64,000 nucleotides of DNA from JBBQZO01 sp038207625. Its GTDB lineage: Bacteria > Pseudomonadota > Gammaproteobacteria > Burkholderiales > Burkholderiaceae_D. The position numbers were made by a program, and so were the translations under genes. The notes beneath the pieces were generated by a model. It worked only from the letters and a program-made list of their open reading frames with translations, was not told where the DNA came from and ran no database searches. Of the stretch, positions 25,669 through 35,600 are shown in pieces. The stretch covers positions 62,001-126,000 of the forward strand of contig JBBQZO010000004.1 in NCBI GenBank assembly GCA_038207625.1, given 5' to 3'. Each line of letters begins with the position of its first letter. Within the stretch, counting starts at the first letter, position 1.

Positions 25669-26157
25669 CTACAGGTAGACGCCGCAGCCGATCCACAGAT
25701 CGCCCACCCGTTCGATATACGATTGTTTCGGTTCGACGGCACCGGTGATGGTGTTGGGCCAACGGTACTTGATCCAGCCTTTGCCCACCGGCGAGTTGGC
25801 CACCCGCGTCGCCTCACGCACCACCGGGTAACCGTCGATGTCTTTCATGTCGATCAGGCGCCGTCCCAGCATCTTCGGATTCTGCCCGTGCGCCAGCACG
25901 ATGCCGTCGCCGTTTGTACTGTAGACAAAGAAATACAACTCGCCTTTGACGAAGTCGCCATGCGGGTCGTTGAAGGCCGCCAGCGCCTTGTCCCTGCCGT
26001 ACGTTCGCAAATACGCCGCCCCTTTCTTGACCAGGGCCACCGCCTCATTGGCGCTGGCCCGCCCGGCCGCCTGGCCGGCGCCAGCGGCCTGGCCGGCGTC
26101 GGCGGCAACGATCAGCGCGAGTGCCAAGGTGCCCGTGCGTAGCCATGCTGTCTTCAT
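25669..26157 (-). CDS. Secreted single-Cache-domain protein
   Basis: 162 aa from ATG 26157, with GGAG upstream. Signal peptide to about residue 24. The mature protein is a single Cache domain: YGRDKALAAFNDPHGDFVKG, ELYFFVYSTNGDGIVLAHGQ, GWIKYRWPN, and a final GDLWIGCGVYL, a typical sCache_2 ending. Soluble periplasmic Cache proteins of this kind can bind small ligands. Its place directly before a Cache-bearing histidine kinase suggests it delivers or tunes the signal (inference). Confidence 0.8.
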   Translation of the reverse strand: MKTAWLRTGTLALALIVAADAGQAAGAGQAAGRASANEAVALVKKGAAYLRTYGRDKALAAFNDPHGDFVKGELYFFVYSTNGDGIVLAHGQNPKMLGRRLIDMKDIDGYPVVREATRVANSPVGKGWIKYRWPNTITGAVEPKQSYIERVGDLWIGCGVYL

Positions 26158-26864
26158 GGTCAACTCCAAAGTCTGTCGCGCTGCAGCAATAGATATCCGC
26201 ACTGATGGCTGGCGCGCGCTGCCGGTGCCTGCGGCCGCGTTTGCTGCCACCAAATGCGGCGCGGCTCGCTGACCGGGCGCCCGGGCGGCCGGTTTGTACG
26301 CGGCAGGCTGTCCACTTGACGCACCGCGATGCGGTGACGCGCATCATGGCAGCGCCTGCTCGGGCAACCATAGCAGCGCGTTGCCGCACGCCATTTGCGC
26401 TGGCCGAACAACCGGCGTGTTTTTTCGCGGTATCGCTCGCTCACACAGTCATGCGCAAGCCATACCGCGCCGCATCGCCCAGACTGGCGCGCGCCCCTTG
26501 TGGCGAGGCCCGGATATTGCGACTTGGCATGCGTCATTTATCAGTGGAAATGCCAGCGCGTAGCGGGCGCGGCGCAAGGCACAGACGGGCCGCCCGCGCC
26601 GCTTACACCCTGTTACAACAGCGCTATCGTGCGCGGGCGCGTTTGCGCTTTGCCGTGCTACCGTGATCGCCATGCTTTTCCAGCGCCGGCCGAGGCCGCT
26701 CGCTGTTGCCGGAGTGCGCCTATGTGCGCCGGTGCGCGACGATCGTCTGTCACCTGCCCCGGAAACGCTGCACGCGCCGCAGCGCATCTTGCCGACCGGA
26801 CCCGCCAGGGCACGACCGTTCGAGCGCGCGCCGCATTGACCATTTTGAACTGAAGGAGACTGCC
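26158..26864. other. Intergenic region between Cache protein and ftsZ paralogue
   Basis: About 700 GC-rich bases. Several overlapping long frames exist on both strands but none has a ribosome site or recognisable domain. It should hold divergent promoters. AAGGAG at 26853-26858 is the ribosome site of the ftsZ-like gene. No RNA or repeat was recognised. Confidence 0.35.
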
Positions 26865-28076
26865 TTGTTTGATCCGAAAAACGCTTGGTCCGAGACCGTG
26901 ATTAAAGTAATCGGCGTCGGTGGCGCCGGCGGCAATGCCGTGAATCACATGGCAACGCTGGGCTTGTCCGACGTCGAATTCATTTGCGCCAATACCGATG
27001 CGCAGGCCCTGTCGAACACCGGCGTGGCCACCAAGATTCAGCTGGGAGAATCGGGCCTGGGCGCCGGCAGCGATCCCGAGGTGGGGCGCGCCGCCGCCAT
27101 CCTGGAACGCAGCAGCATTGCCGACGCGCTCAAGGGCGCGCACATGGTGTTCATCACGGCCGGCATGGGCGGGGGCACCGGCACGGGTGCGGCGCCCATC
27201 GTCGCCGAAGTGGCCAAGGAAATGGGTATTCTGACCGTCGGCGTGGTGTCCAAGCCGTTCGAATTCGAAGGCGCGCGGCGCATGCGCATGGCCGACGAGG
27301 GCATCGAGAACCTGTCCAAATCGGTCGACTCGCTGATCATCGTGCTCAACAGCCGGCTCGAGGAAGTGCTGGGTGGCGAGATCACGCAAAAGCAGGCGTT
27401 TCGCGCGGCCGACGACGTGCTCAGCAAAGCGGTGTTCGGCATCTCCGAAATCATCAGCGTGCCGGGCATGATCAACGTCGACTTCCAGGACGTACGCACG
27501 GTGATGCGCGAGATGGGCACGGCGATGATGGGCACGGCCACCCATTCGGGCGACGACCGGGCGGTCAACGCGGCGCAGGAAGCGATCTCCTGTCCGCTGC
27601 TTGATGGCATGAATCTGCACGGCGCGCGCGGCCTGCTGGTCAATATCGCCGCCTCCGAGGAAACTTTGAAACTGCGCGAAACGAAGGAAGTGATGAATCT
27701 GATTTGCGCGCAGACCAGCGACGACGCCATCATCAAGTTCGGCGCCGTGTTCGACGAGTCGCTGGGCGACGCGATGCGCATTACCGTGGTGGCTACCGGC
27801 TTGTCGCTGCCGCGCACGCCCGTGCAGCCCTACCAGGCCAGAAGCGGCACCACCCAGGTGCAAAATTCGGGCAACTCGCCGCGCACCAGCGGCGGCAAGG
27901 AAACCTCGTCGCTGTGGAGTCAGCGCTTGGCCACGCCCGCGCCGCGCCTGACGCCGATGACCGGTGCGGCGCCGTTGACGGGGCCGACACCGCTGGTGGC
28001 GTCCGCACTGCGCCCGCCTGTGCTGGGCCGCAGCGGCGAGTTTGGCCGTCCGGACGCGGCCCCGGCGATTGAATAG
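26865..28076 (+). CDS. FtsZ paralogue lacking the C-terminal partner-binding peptide
   Basis: 403 aa from TTG 26865 with AAGGAG six bases upstream; the frame extends to 26706 but that part is not FtsZ-like. Tubulin/FtsZ GTPase core: VIGVGGAGGNAVNHM (16-29), the GTP signature GGGTGTG (103-109), and the T7 loop with N204-V-D206-F-Q-D209, so catalytic residues are intact. After the core (about 320), an 80-residue Pro/Ser/Thr/Ala-rich tail ends GRPDAAPAIE. The usual D-x-P-x-F-L-R-K peptide that binds FtsA/ZipA is absent. No division genes adjoin; the canonical ftsZ normally sits between ftsA and lpxC. A specialised polymer is likely. Confidence 0.93.
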   Translation: MFDPKNAWSETVIKVIGVGGAGGNAVNHMATLGLSDVEFICANTDAQALSNTGVATKIQLGESGLGAGSDPEVGRAAAILERSSIADALKGAHMVFITAGMGGGTGTGAAPIVAEVAKEMGILTVGVVSKPFEFEGARRMRMADEGIENLSKSVDSLIIVLNSRLEEVLGGEITQKQAFRAADDVLSKAVFGISEIISVPGMINVDFQDVRTVMREMGTAMMGTATHSGDDRAVNAAQEAISCPLLDGMNLHGARGLLVNIAASEETLKLRETKEVMNLICAQTSDDAIIKFGAVFDESLGDAMRITVVATGLSLPRTPVQPYQARSGTTQVQNSGNSPRTSGGKETSSLWSQRLATPAPRLTPMTGAAPLTGPTPLVASALRPPVLGRSGEFGRPDAAPAIE

Positions 28077-28123
28077 CGCGCCCGGGCCAATGTCGGTGGC
28101 GCATCCGGGCGCCACCGGCTACC

Positions 28124-28780
28124 ATGAGCGTCACCGAAGCCATTGTCCCTGACCCAACTTCCATGAGCTCACGCACCATCCAAGGCGCCGCCGTCGGCGC
28201 CACCCTGATCGCCATCGCCGCCTACTGGTACTGGTCGCCGTTGCTGGCCGTGCGCCAGATGCAAACGGCCGCCCGCGACGGCGATGCCGACGCGTTCAGC
28301 GCGCACGTTGATTTTCCTAGGGTGCGCGCCAGCCTGAAGGGGCAGTTCGCGACCATGTTCGACGATCAGCTGGCCCGCGTCGGCAACGCCGACAATGTGC
28401 TGGCGCGGGTCGGCGCGGCGTTCGGCGCGCGCCTGGGCGAAGTCATCGTGGACCGTTTTCTCGACCAGGCGGTGCAGCCGGACACCATCATGCGCGCGAT
28501 GCAGCAAGGGCGCCTGCTGGCGTGGCGCAAGCCGCCGGCCAGCGCGCCGGCTCCGGCCGATGACATCGGTGCGCGCGACAGTGCGGGCGCCGCGCCGCCG
28601 CCCGATGCCAAGGTGTACTGGGACTACCAGCGCGTCGGCGTCAACCAGGTCGTCGCGACGGCCACGCTGGCGCACCAACTGAGCAGCGCCGACAAGTCGA
28701 CCTTCAGCCTGGTGCTGCAGCGCAGCGGCTTCGCCGATTGGAAGCTCACCGAGATTCGCTTGCCCGCAGTGGACAAGTGA
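28124..28780 (+). CDS. DUF2939 family protein with one N-terminal membrane helix
   Basis: 218 aa from 28124; an internal ATG at 28163 gives a start closer to other DUF2939 proteins, so the first 13 residues may not be translated. Neither start has a good ribosome site. One transmembrane or signal helix (GAAVGATLIAIAAYWYW) precedes SPLLAVRQMQTAARDGDADAFSAHVDFPRVRASLK, which is typical of the family. The C-terminal half ends with FADWKLTEIRLP. Function unknown. It follows the ftsZ paralogue by 47 bases on the same strand, so they may be cotranscribed. Confidence 0.75.
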   Translation: MSVTEAIVPDPTSMSSRTIQGAAVGATLIAIAAYWYWSPLLAVRQMQTAARDGDADAFSAHVDFPRVRASLKGQFATMFDDQLARVGNADNVLARVGAAFGARLGEVIVDRFLDQAVQPDTIMRAMQQGRLLAWRKPPASAPAPADDIGARDSAGAAPPPDAKVYWDYQRVGVNQVVATATLAHQLSSADKSTFSLVLQRSGFADWKLTEIRLPAVDK

Positions 28781-28968
28781 GCGGTGCCGCCGTTGCGGCG
28801 ATGCCAGCACGGCGCGCAAGCGGCCGTCAAATTACCGGTGACGATGTAAATTCTGCTTGACCGGTCGAATAGCTTCGATGTCTACTTGCTGCGGCCGTGT
28901 AGATTGATCGCAGGATGGCTCCATGGCCAATGATGCGCGTGTAAACACCCTGACGAGGAGAGCACAAC

Positions 28969-29418
28969 ATGGCTGGTGAGAAGGAAAATATCGCATGGCC
29001 GTTACCGAAGTTTGCATTTTCGGTGACCATCGATGGCGCCGCCTGCGCGTTTCAGGAAGTGTCCGGACTGGACACGCAGGCCCAGACTATCGCCTACCGC
29101 AGCGGCGAGTCAACCGCGTTTTCGACCATCAAGATGCCGGGAATTAAACAAACCGGCAACGTGACCTTGAAGAAAGGGCTGCTTTCCAAGGACACCGCGC
29201 TTTTGGCATGGTTTAATCAGAGCACCATGAACGTCGTCAAGCGCCAGACGCTGGTCATTGCGCTGCTCGATCAAGCGGGCAGACCAACCATGACGTGGAC
29301 GCTGGCGAACGCCTGGCCGACCAAAATCACCGGCACCGATTTGAAATCGGACGGTAACGAAGTGGCGGTCGAATCGATCGAGGTGGCCTACGAAACCCTG
29401 ATCATTTCCGCTCCCTGA
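28969..29418 (+). CDS. Orphan gp19-type phage/eCIS tail-tube protein
   Basis: 149 aa, ATG 28969 with GAGGAG about 8 bases upstream. It fits the conserved 'phage tail protein' (gp19, Afp1/Pvc1-like inner tube) family: PKFAFSVTIDGAACAFQEVSGLDTQ, YRSGE, KMPGIKQTGNVTLKKGL, TWTLANAWPTKITG and SIEVAYETLI. Length is typical. Normally such genes sit in a cluster with sheath, baseplate, AAA+ ATPase and spike genes of an extracellular contractile injection system. None is present here: it is flanked by a DUF2939 gene and a convergent GlxA-type regulator. It may be a relic or work with an apparatus encoded elsewhere. Confidence 0.88.
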   Translation: MAGEKENIAWPLPKFAFSVTIDGAACAFQEVSGLDTQAQTIAYRSGESTAFSTIKMPGIKQTGNVTLKKGLLSKDTALLAWFNQSTMNVVKRQTLVIALLDQAGRPTMTWTLANAWPTKITGTDLKSDGNEVAVESIEVAYETLIISAP

Positions 29419-29461
29419 GCACGGCGCCGTAGTCGTCGCGCACCGGTTCAGGCGAGCATGC

Positions 29462-30472
29462 CTACCACAGCACCGGCACCGCGACCGCCTTCTTGAGCGC
29501 TTCCTCGCGCACCTGCGATGGCGTCTTGCCATGCACATTGCGAAAGCAGCGCGAGAAGTGCGAGTTCGACAGAAAGCCGCATTGCAGCGCGATGTCGATG
29601 ATCGAATTTTTGGTCGTGATCAGCAGGTTGAACGCATTGTTCAGGCGCAGTTCGAACGCGAAGGCCAGCGGACTCATACCCAGCTCGGTCTGGAACAGCC
29701 GTTCGAGGTGGCGCACGCTGACGTTGACGTGGGCGGCGATGAACTCGGCCGGCAGCGGATCGCTCAGGTGGCGCTCGATCAGCAGCATCGCCTTGCGCAC
29801 GCGGATGTTGTCGGTTTCCTTGGTAAACAGCGGTTGCGGTTGCGGCGTCTTCGATGGCAGCGGCGCGTGCTCGATCATGATGCGCAGCGCCTTGGCGGCG
29901 CGCGATTTGTCGCAATGGCGCTCAACCAGATACGCGGCCAGGTGCACGACGCTGGTGCCACCGGCGCAGGTGAGCCGGTCCACATCGTCGATGAACAGTT
30001 CGTCCGAACTGACCTCCAGCGCGGGGAACTCGTTGCTGAATTCGCCGTGCACATACCAGCTCACGCAGCTGCGCCGGCCTGCCATCAATCCTAGCCGCGC
30101 CAGCACGAAGCTGCCGGTGCAGATCGCCACCAGCGGCACCTTGGCCGCTGCCGCTTGTTTCAGATAGTCGTTCAGCGCGGGCGGCATCTTCAATGCGCTC
30201 AGCAGGCCGCCGACGACGACGATGTAATCAAAATTGGTGGGCGCGACCAGTTCGGAGGTGGGCACGATCTCGATGCCGCAACTCGATTTAATGGGGCGCA
30301 TGTCGTGGCTGAGCACCGTCCACTCGCAATGAATCGGACGGCTGCGGTCGCCGTCATCGGCCGCCAGTCGCAGCGTGTCGATGAAGGCGGAAAAGGCCAG
30401 TAGCGTAAACGTCGGCGAGAGGACGAATCCGACCGACAGCTTGCTCTTTCTTGGGGTAGGCGTGTTTAACAA
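29462..30472 (-). CDS. GlxA-family transcriptional regulator (DJ-1/PfpI + AraC)
   Basis: 336 aa from TTG 30472, chosen because AAGGAG lies 7 bases upstream and the product then matches the family start. N-terminal DJ-1/PfpI-like domain (SVGFVLSPTFTLLAFSAFIDTLRLA, VVVGGLL, VPLVAICTGSFVLARLGLMAGR with Cys at the elbow). C-terminal AraC HTH (LPAEFIAAHVNVSVRHLERLF, SIIDIALQCGFLSNSHFSRCF). Regulators of this class control betaine, carnitine, arginine and sarcosine catabolism in Pseudomonas (GbdR, CdhR, ArgR, SouR). It is divergent from soxB, so control of the sarcosine/dimethylglycine operon is likely. Confidence 0.9.
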   Translation of the reverse strand: MLNTPTPRKSKLSVGFVLSPTFTLLAFSAFIDTLRLAADDGDRSRPIHCEWTVLSHDMRPIKSSCGIEIVPTSELVAPTNFDYIVVVGGLLSALKMPPALNDYLKQAAAAKVPLVAICTGSFVLARLGLMAGRRSCVSWYVHGEFSNEFPALEVSSDELFIDDVDRLTCAGGTSVVHLAAYLVERHCDKSRAAKALRIMIEHAPLPSKTPQPQPLFTKETDNIRVRKAMLLIERHLSDPLPAEFIAAHVNVSVRHLERLFQTELGMSPLAFAFELRLNNAFNLLITTKNSIIDIALQCGFLSNSHFSRCFRNVHGKTPSQVREEALKKAVAVPVLW

Positions 30473-31083
30473 CGGAGGTCTCCTTCGCGCATTATTTGAT
30501 GGCGGGCTGGCAAATCGGCGGTCATTTATCGATCCACGCGTCCTAACTGTTGCCAGTTGATGGTGCATGAATCGATCCGCAATTTGTCCATAGCAGTTCT
30601 TGTGCCTGCTTGTCTCCGCCGCGAAATCATACACGCGGGTGTAGTTGGCGCCAATATATTTCGCCCGATTGTGGCGGAAACAGTCAATCGATCGCGATGC
30701 ATCGGTGCCGCTGGTATGGTGCCCGAGGCGGGCATTGCGCGCTGCAAGGCGCCGGCCTGGCGCGGGCTGCCGGCTGCATTGACATGCCCGCCGCTGGTGC
30801 GCGCGTGCGCGCCGCTTTGGTGCGTTTTCACCTATGAGCGCTGACGCGCTGACGGCGGCCGCGCGGCGCTCGATGGAAGGCCTCGACGATCTGTGCAACG
30901 GCTGTTGGCGACGTCATCGGCGTCGCCGGCGCGATCGCTTCTGGCTGGAAGCAAATGGTGAAATACTGCGGCGCAGCATGAAACGTGTCGGAATCAGACA
31001 ATACTAAGTCCTAACCAATCAATTTCATAATCGCCACAATCCTAATAATTGAGTCCTACGATCTCAATGCGGGAAAGCGCGAT
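30473..31083. other. Divergent regulatory region between GlxA-type regulator and soxB
   Basis: About 610 bases separate the divergent genes. An inverted repeat at 30907-30927 (arms GGCGACG and CGTCGCC, 7-base loop) and an AT-rich stretch at 31000-31065 directly before soxB are the visible candidates for operator and promoter. Short open frames across it have no support. Confidence 0.45.
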
Positions 31084-32340
31084 ATGGCACAGAAGAACTA
31101 CTCGTTTTGGAGTCTGCTGCAACAGGGCTTCAAGCGTCAGGAAGGTTGGGATCAGGCGTGGCGCAGCCCGGAGCCGAAAGCGTCCTACGACGTGATCATC
31201 ATCGGCGCGGGCGGACACGGCCTGGCCACCGCCTACTACCTGGCCAAGGAGCACGGCATCAAGAACATCGCCGTGCTGGAAAAAGGTTATCTGGGCGGTG
31301 GCAACACGGCGCGCAACACCACCATCGTGCGCTCGAACTACCTGTGGGACGAGGCGGCCATGCTGTACGAGCATTCGCTCAAGCTGTGGGAAGGCCTGTC
31401 GCAAGAGATCAACTTCAACGTCATGTTCAGCCAGCGCGGCGTGTTCAACCTCGGCCACACGCTGCAGGACATGCGCGACATCGAACGCCGCGTCAACGCC
31501 AACCTGCTCAACGAAATCGATGCGCAGGTGCTGAGCGCCGCCGAAGTGAAAGACCGCATCCCGATGATCAACGCCAGCAGCAGCGCGCGCTATCCGATCA
31601 TGGGCGCGAGCTTTCAGCCGCGCGGCGGCGTGGCCCGCCACGACGCGGTAGCCTGGGGCTTTGCGCGCGCGGCCAGCAATCTGGGTGTGGACATCATCGA
31701 ACAGTGCGAAGTGACCGGCATGAACGTCGAGGGCGGGCGCATCACCGGCGTGGAGACTTCGCGCGGCAAGATCCGCGCCGACCGCGTCGGCTGCGTCGCG
31801 GCCGGCCACTCGACGACGCTGGCCAAGATGGTCGGCATCCGCATGCCGCTGGAAAGCCATCCGCTGCAGGCGTTCGTGTCCGAGTCGCTCAAGCCCGTGT
31901 TGGATACCGTCGTCATGTCGAACGCCGTGCACGGTTACCTGAGCCAGTCCGACAAGGGCGAGCTGGTGATCGGCGCCGGCATCGACAGTTACCTCAGCTA
32001 CGCCCAGCGCGGCAGCCCGCACATCATCGAACACACGGCCGCCGCCATCATCGAGCTGTTCCCGATGTTCTCGCGCGTGCGCATGAACCGCCAGTGGGGC
32101 GGCATCGTCGACGTGTCGCCGGACGCCTGCCCGATCATCGGCAAAACCAAAATCAAGGGCCTGTACTTCAACTGCGGCTGGGGTACGGGCGGCTTCAAGG
32201 CCACCCCGGGTTCGGGCAATGTGTTCGCCCACACCATCGCGCACGACGCGCCGCATCCGCTGAACGCCGCGTTTGCGCTGGAACGCTTCCACAGCGGCCA
32301 TCTGATCGACGAACACGGTGCCGCCGGCGTCGCGCACTAA
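31084..32340 (+). CDS. soxB: Sarcosine oxidase subunit beta
   Basis: 418 aa. Catalytic flavoprotein subunit of heterotetrameric sarcosine oxidase, which turns sarcosine, tetrahydrofolate and O2 into glycine, 5,10-methylene-THF and H2O2. DAO-type FAD fold YDVIIIGAGGHGLATAYYLA (35-54). GGVARHDAVAWG carries His186, probably the residue that binds FMN covalently in this family (established for the corynebacterial enzyme). The FNCGWGTGGFKATPGSG ending closes the FAD site. First gene of a 13-gene collinear run; soxD follows after 10 bases. Confidence 0.95.
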   Translation: MAQKNYSFWSLLQQGFKRQEGWDQAWRSPEPKASYDVIIIGAGGHGLATAYYLAKEHGIKNIAVLEKGYLGGGNTARNTTIVRSNYLWDEAAMLYEHSLKLWEGLSQEINFNVMFSQRGVFNLGHTLQDMRDIERRVNANLLNEIDAQVLSAAEVKDRIPMINASSSARYPIMGASFQPRGGVARHDAVAWGFARAASNLGVDIIEQCEVTGMNVEGGRITGVETSRGKIRADRVGCVAAGHSTTLAKMVGIRMPLESHPLQAFVSESLKPVLDTVVMSNAVHGYLSQSDKGELVIGAGIDSYLSYAQRGSPHIIEHTAAAIIELFPMFSRVRMNRQWGGIVDVSPDACPIIGKTKIKGLYFNCGWGTGGFKATPGSGNVFAHTIAHDAPHPLNAAFALERFHSGHLIDEHGAAGVAH

Positions 32341-32350
32341 AGGAGCCACC

Positions 32351-32644
32351 ATGTTTATGTTCAATTGCCCGCACTGTCAGGAAGTGCGCGAAGAAGAAGA
32401 ATTCAACTACGCCGGCGAAGCGTTCATCGCCCGCCCGGACGTGCCCGACACCAGCAGCGACGCCGAATGGGGCGACTACGTCTTCATGCGCAAGAACCCG
32501 AAAGGCTGGCACTGGGAACAGTGGCTGCACTCGGCCGCCTGCCGCAAGGTGGTGGTGGTCAAACGCCACACGCTGACCCATGACATCGCCGGCTGCTGGA
32601 CGCTGGCCGAAGGAAAACGGATTTACCTCGAGGAGCAAGCGTGA
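32351..32644 (+). CDS. soxD: Sarcosine oxidase subunit delta
   Basis: 97 aa from ATG 32351, with AGGAG ten bases upstream. A small zinc-binding subunit: C6-P-H-C9 near the start and H60/C64 later form the Zn site seen in SoxD structures. The GDYVFMRKNPKGWHWEQWLH segment is diagnostic. Its stop overlaps the GTG start of soxA by 4 bases (GTGA), coupling translation. Confidence 0.93.
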   Translation: MFMFNCPHCQEVREEEEFNYAGEAFIARPDVPDTSSDAEWGDYVFMRKNPKGWHWEQWLHSAACRKVVVVKRHTLTHDIAGCWTLAEGKRIYLEEQA

Positions 32645-35600
32645 ATTCGCACCGCATCATTCAATCGAACTCGCGCATCGACCGCGACAAGCCGCTGACT
32701 TTTACTTTCGACGGCAAGAGCTACCAGGGGTTCGCCGGTGACACGCTGGCCTCGGCCCTGCTGGCCAATGGCGTGCGCATGATCGGGCGCAGCTTCAAGT
32801 ACGGCCGCCCGCGCGGCATCATCGGCCATGGCGCCGAAGAACCGAATGCGCTGATTCAGCTTGAGCGCGGCGCCATCACGGTGCCCAACCTGAAGGCGAC
32901 GCAAGTTGAAATGTACGCCGGCCTGAACGCGTTTTCGACCACCGGCTGGCCGTCGCTGAACTTCGACGTAAAGAGCATCATGGGCCGCGCGGCGCGCTTC
33001 ATGCCGGCAGGTTTTTACTACAAAACTTTCATGGCGCCGGCAAAAATGTGGCCGCTGTACGAGGACGTGATCCGGCGCGCGGCTGGTTACGGCCGCGCGC
33101 CGGTCGATCCGGACCCGGAATACTACGACCACCTGCACCATCATCCGGACGTGCTGGTGGTGGGCGGGGGCGCCTGTGGCATCTGGGCTGCGCTGGTGGC
33201 GGCGCGCACCGGCGTGCGCGTGATGCTGGTCGACGAGCAGGCCGAAATGGGCGGCTGGTTGCTGTCCGAGCAGGACGCGATTGTCGACAACTACCCGGTG
33301 CACGCCTGGCTGCTCAGCTGCCTGGCCGAGCTGGACAAGATGCCCAACGTGACGCGTCTGGCGCGCACCACCGCGTTTGCCATGCACGACATGAATCTGG
33401 TGCAGGCGGTCGAGCTGATGCAAGACCATCTGGCGCCGTCGACCCGCAATGCCGAACAGCCGCGTCAGCGCATGCACAAGATCCGCGCCAGGCACGTGGT
33501 GCTGGCCACCGGCGCGATCGAACGCCCGCTGGTGTTCGGCAACAACGACCTGCCTGGCGTGATGACCGCCGCCGCCGGCCAGACCTATCTGAATCGTTAC
33601 GCGGTGCGTGCCGGACAGCGTGTGATCGTCATGACCAGCAACGACTGGGCCTACGGCGCGGCGCACGACCTGGCAGTGGCCGGCGCCAAGGTGACGCTGG
33701 CCGACACGCGGGCCAACGGTGCGCTGCCGGCTCGCGCCAAGGCTGCCTCTGCTGCCGGCGTTGAAATCCTTAACGGCCACGGCATCGCGCACGCTTTCGG
33801 TGGCCGTACGGTGAGCGGCGCGCAGATGGTGAAATTGGACGCGAAACTGAACAAGGTGAGCAGCTTTGGCCCGCAGCTCGACTGCGATCTGCTGCTGTCG
33901 TCCGGCGGCCTGTCGCCCAACGTCCACCTGTTCTGCCACAACGGCAGCCGTCCGATCTGGAACGAAGAAAAACTGGCTTACGTGGCGCCGGCGCACGGCC
34001 GCGCCGGCATCGCCTGTGTCGGTTCCGTGGTGGGCGAATTTGGCCTGCAGGCGGCTTTGCGCCAGACCACCGGCATCATCGCCGACCTGTGCGGCAAGCT
34101 TGGGAAAAGCGTCAATGTGGCTGCGCCCGTGGTCGATGGCATCAAGATGCCGGTCGACGCCGCGCTGGCACGGCGCATCTTCCGCGTCCCCGACGGCAAA
34201 CGCGAAGGGCACGGCGAAAAAGCCTTCGTCGATTTCCAGAACGACGTCGCCGCGTCCGACATCGAACTGGCCGTGCGCGAAAATTATCGCTCGATCGAAC
34301 ACGTCAAGCGCTACACGGGTCTGGGTTTTGGCACCGACCAGGGCAAGCTGGCCAACGTCAATGGCTTCGCGATCGCCGCCGATGCGCTGGGCAAAACCAT
34401 CGCCGAAGTGGGTACTACCACCTACCGTCCGGCCTACACGCCGGTCGCTTTCGGCGCGCTGGCCGGCGCCATGGTCGGTGTCAATTTCGAACCGAAACGC
34501 TATTCGTCGGTGCAGTCTGCCCACGTGGCACGCGGCGCCGAATTCGAGGTGGTCGGCCAGTGGATGCGCCCGTGGTACTTCCCGAAAGCGGGCGAAAACC
34601 TGCACGCGGCAGTCGACCGTGAATGCCTGGCCACGCGCAACAGCGTCGGCATGATGGACGCGTCCACGCTGGGCAAGATCGACATTCGCGGCCCGGACGC
34701 GCGCGAATTCCTGAACCGCGTGTACTCGAACGCATGGAGCCAGCTGGCGCCGGGAAAATGCCGCTACGGCCTGATGTTGGACGAAAACGGCATGGTAATG
34801 GACGACGGCGTGACCGCCTGCCTGTCGGACCAGCACTTCATGATGACCACCACCACCGGCGGCGCGGCGCGCGTAATGAGCTGGCTGGAACGCTGGCTGC
34901 AAACCGAGTGGCCGGATTTGAAAGTCTATCTGACCTCGGTCACCGACCATTGGGCCACCAGCGCCGTGGTGGGGCCGAACAGCCGCGCCGTGCTGGAAAA
35001 GCTGTGCACCGACATCGACCTGTCGCCCGACGCGTTCAAGTTCATGGACTGCCGCATCGGCACCGTGGCCGGTTTGCCGGCGCGCGTGTTCCGCATCAGC
35101 TTCTCCGGTGAACTCGCCTACGAGGTCAACGTCGACGCCAGCTACGGCCACTACATGTGGGAGTCGCTGATGAAGGCCGGCGAGGAATTCAACATTACCC
35201 CGTACGGCACCGAAACGATGCACGTGCTGCGCGCCGAAAAAGGTTTCATCATCGTCGGCCAGGACACCGATGGCTCGGTCTCGCCGATCGACCTGGGTAT
35301 GGGCTGGGCGGTCAGCATGAAGAAGGCTTTCCCGTTCCTGGGCAAGCGCTCGCTGGGCCGCGCCGACACGGCGCGTTCGGACCGCAAGCAGCTGGTCGGG
35401 CTGATGACCGAAGATCCAAACGTGGTGCTGACGGAAGGCGCGCAGATTCTGGATACGCTTGATGCCGGTCCGAATCCGCGCAGCGTCGGACGCGTCACGT
35501 CGAGCTACCACAGCGCCTTCCTGGGCCGTTCGATCGCGATGGCATTGATCGAAGGCGGCGCCGCCAAGGACGGCCACGTGTTCTACACCTGGGACGGCGG

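Noticed and set aside
26706..26864. N-terminal extension of the ftsZ-like gene
   Set aside because: The extension is Cys/Arg-rich and unrelated to FtsZ, and AAGGAG points to the TTG at 26865.
28834..28865. Two ACCGGT sites 26 bp apart upstream of the tail-tube gene
   Set aside because: Six-base palindromes are expected by chance in GC-rich DNA; no other operator features.
32623..35577. A 984-codon open frame on the minus strand opposite soxA
   Set aside because: Very GC-rich codon usage opens antisense frames; soxA on the plus strand has clear domains and a ribosome site, while the antisense protein is Arg/His/Ala-rich with no domain.
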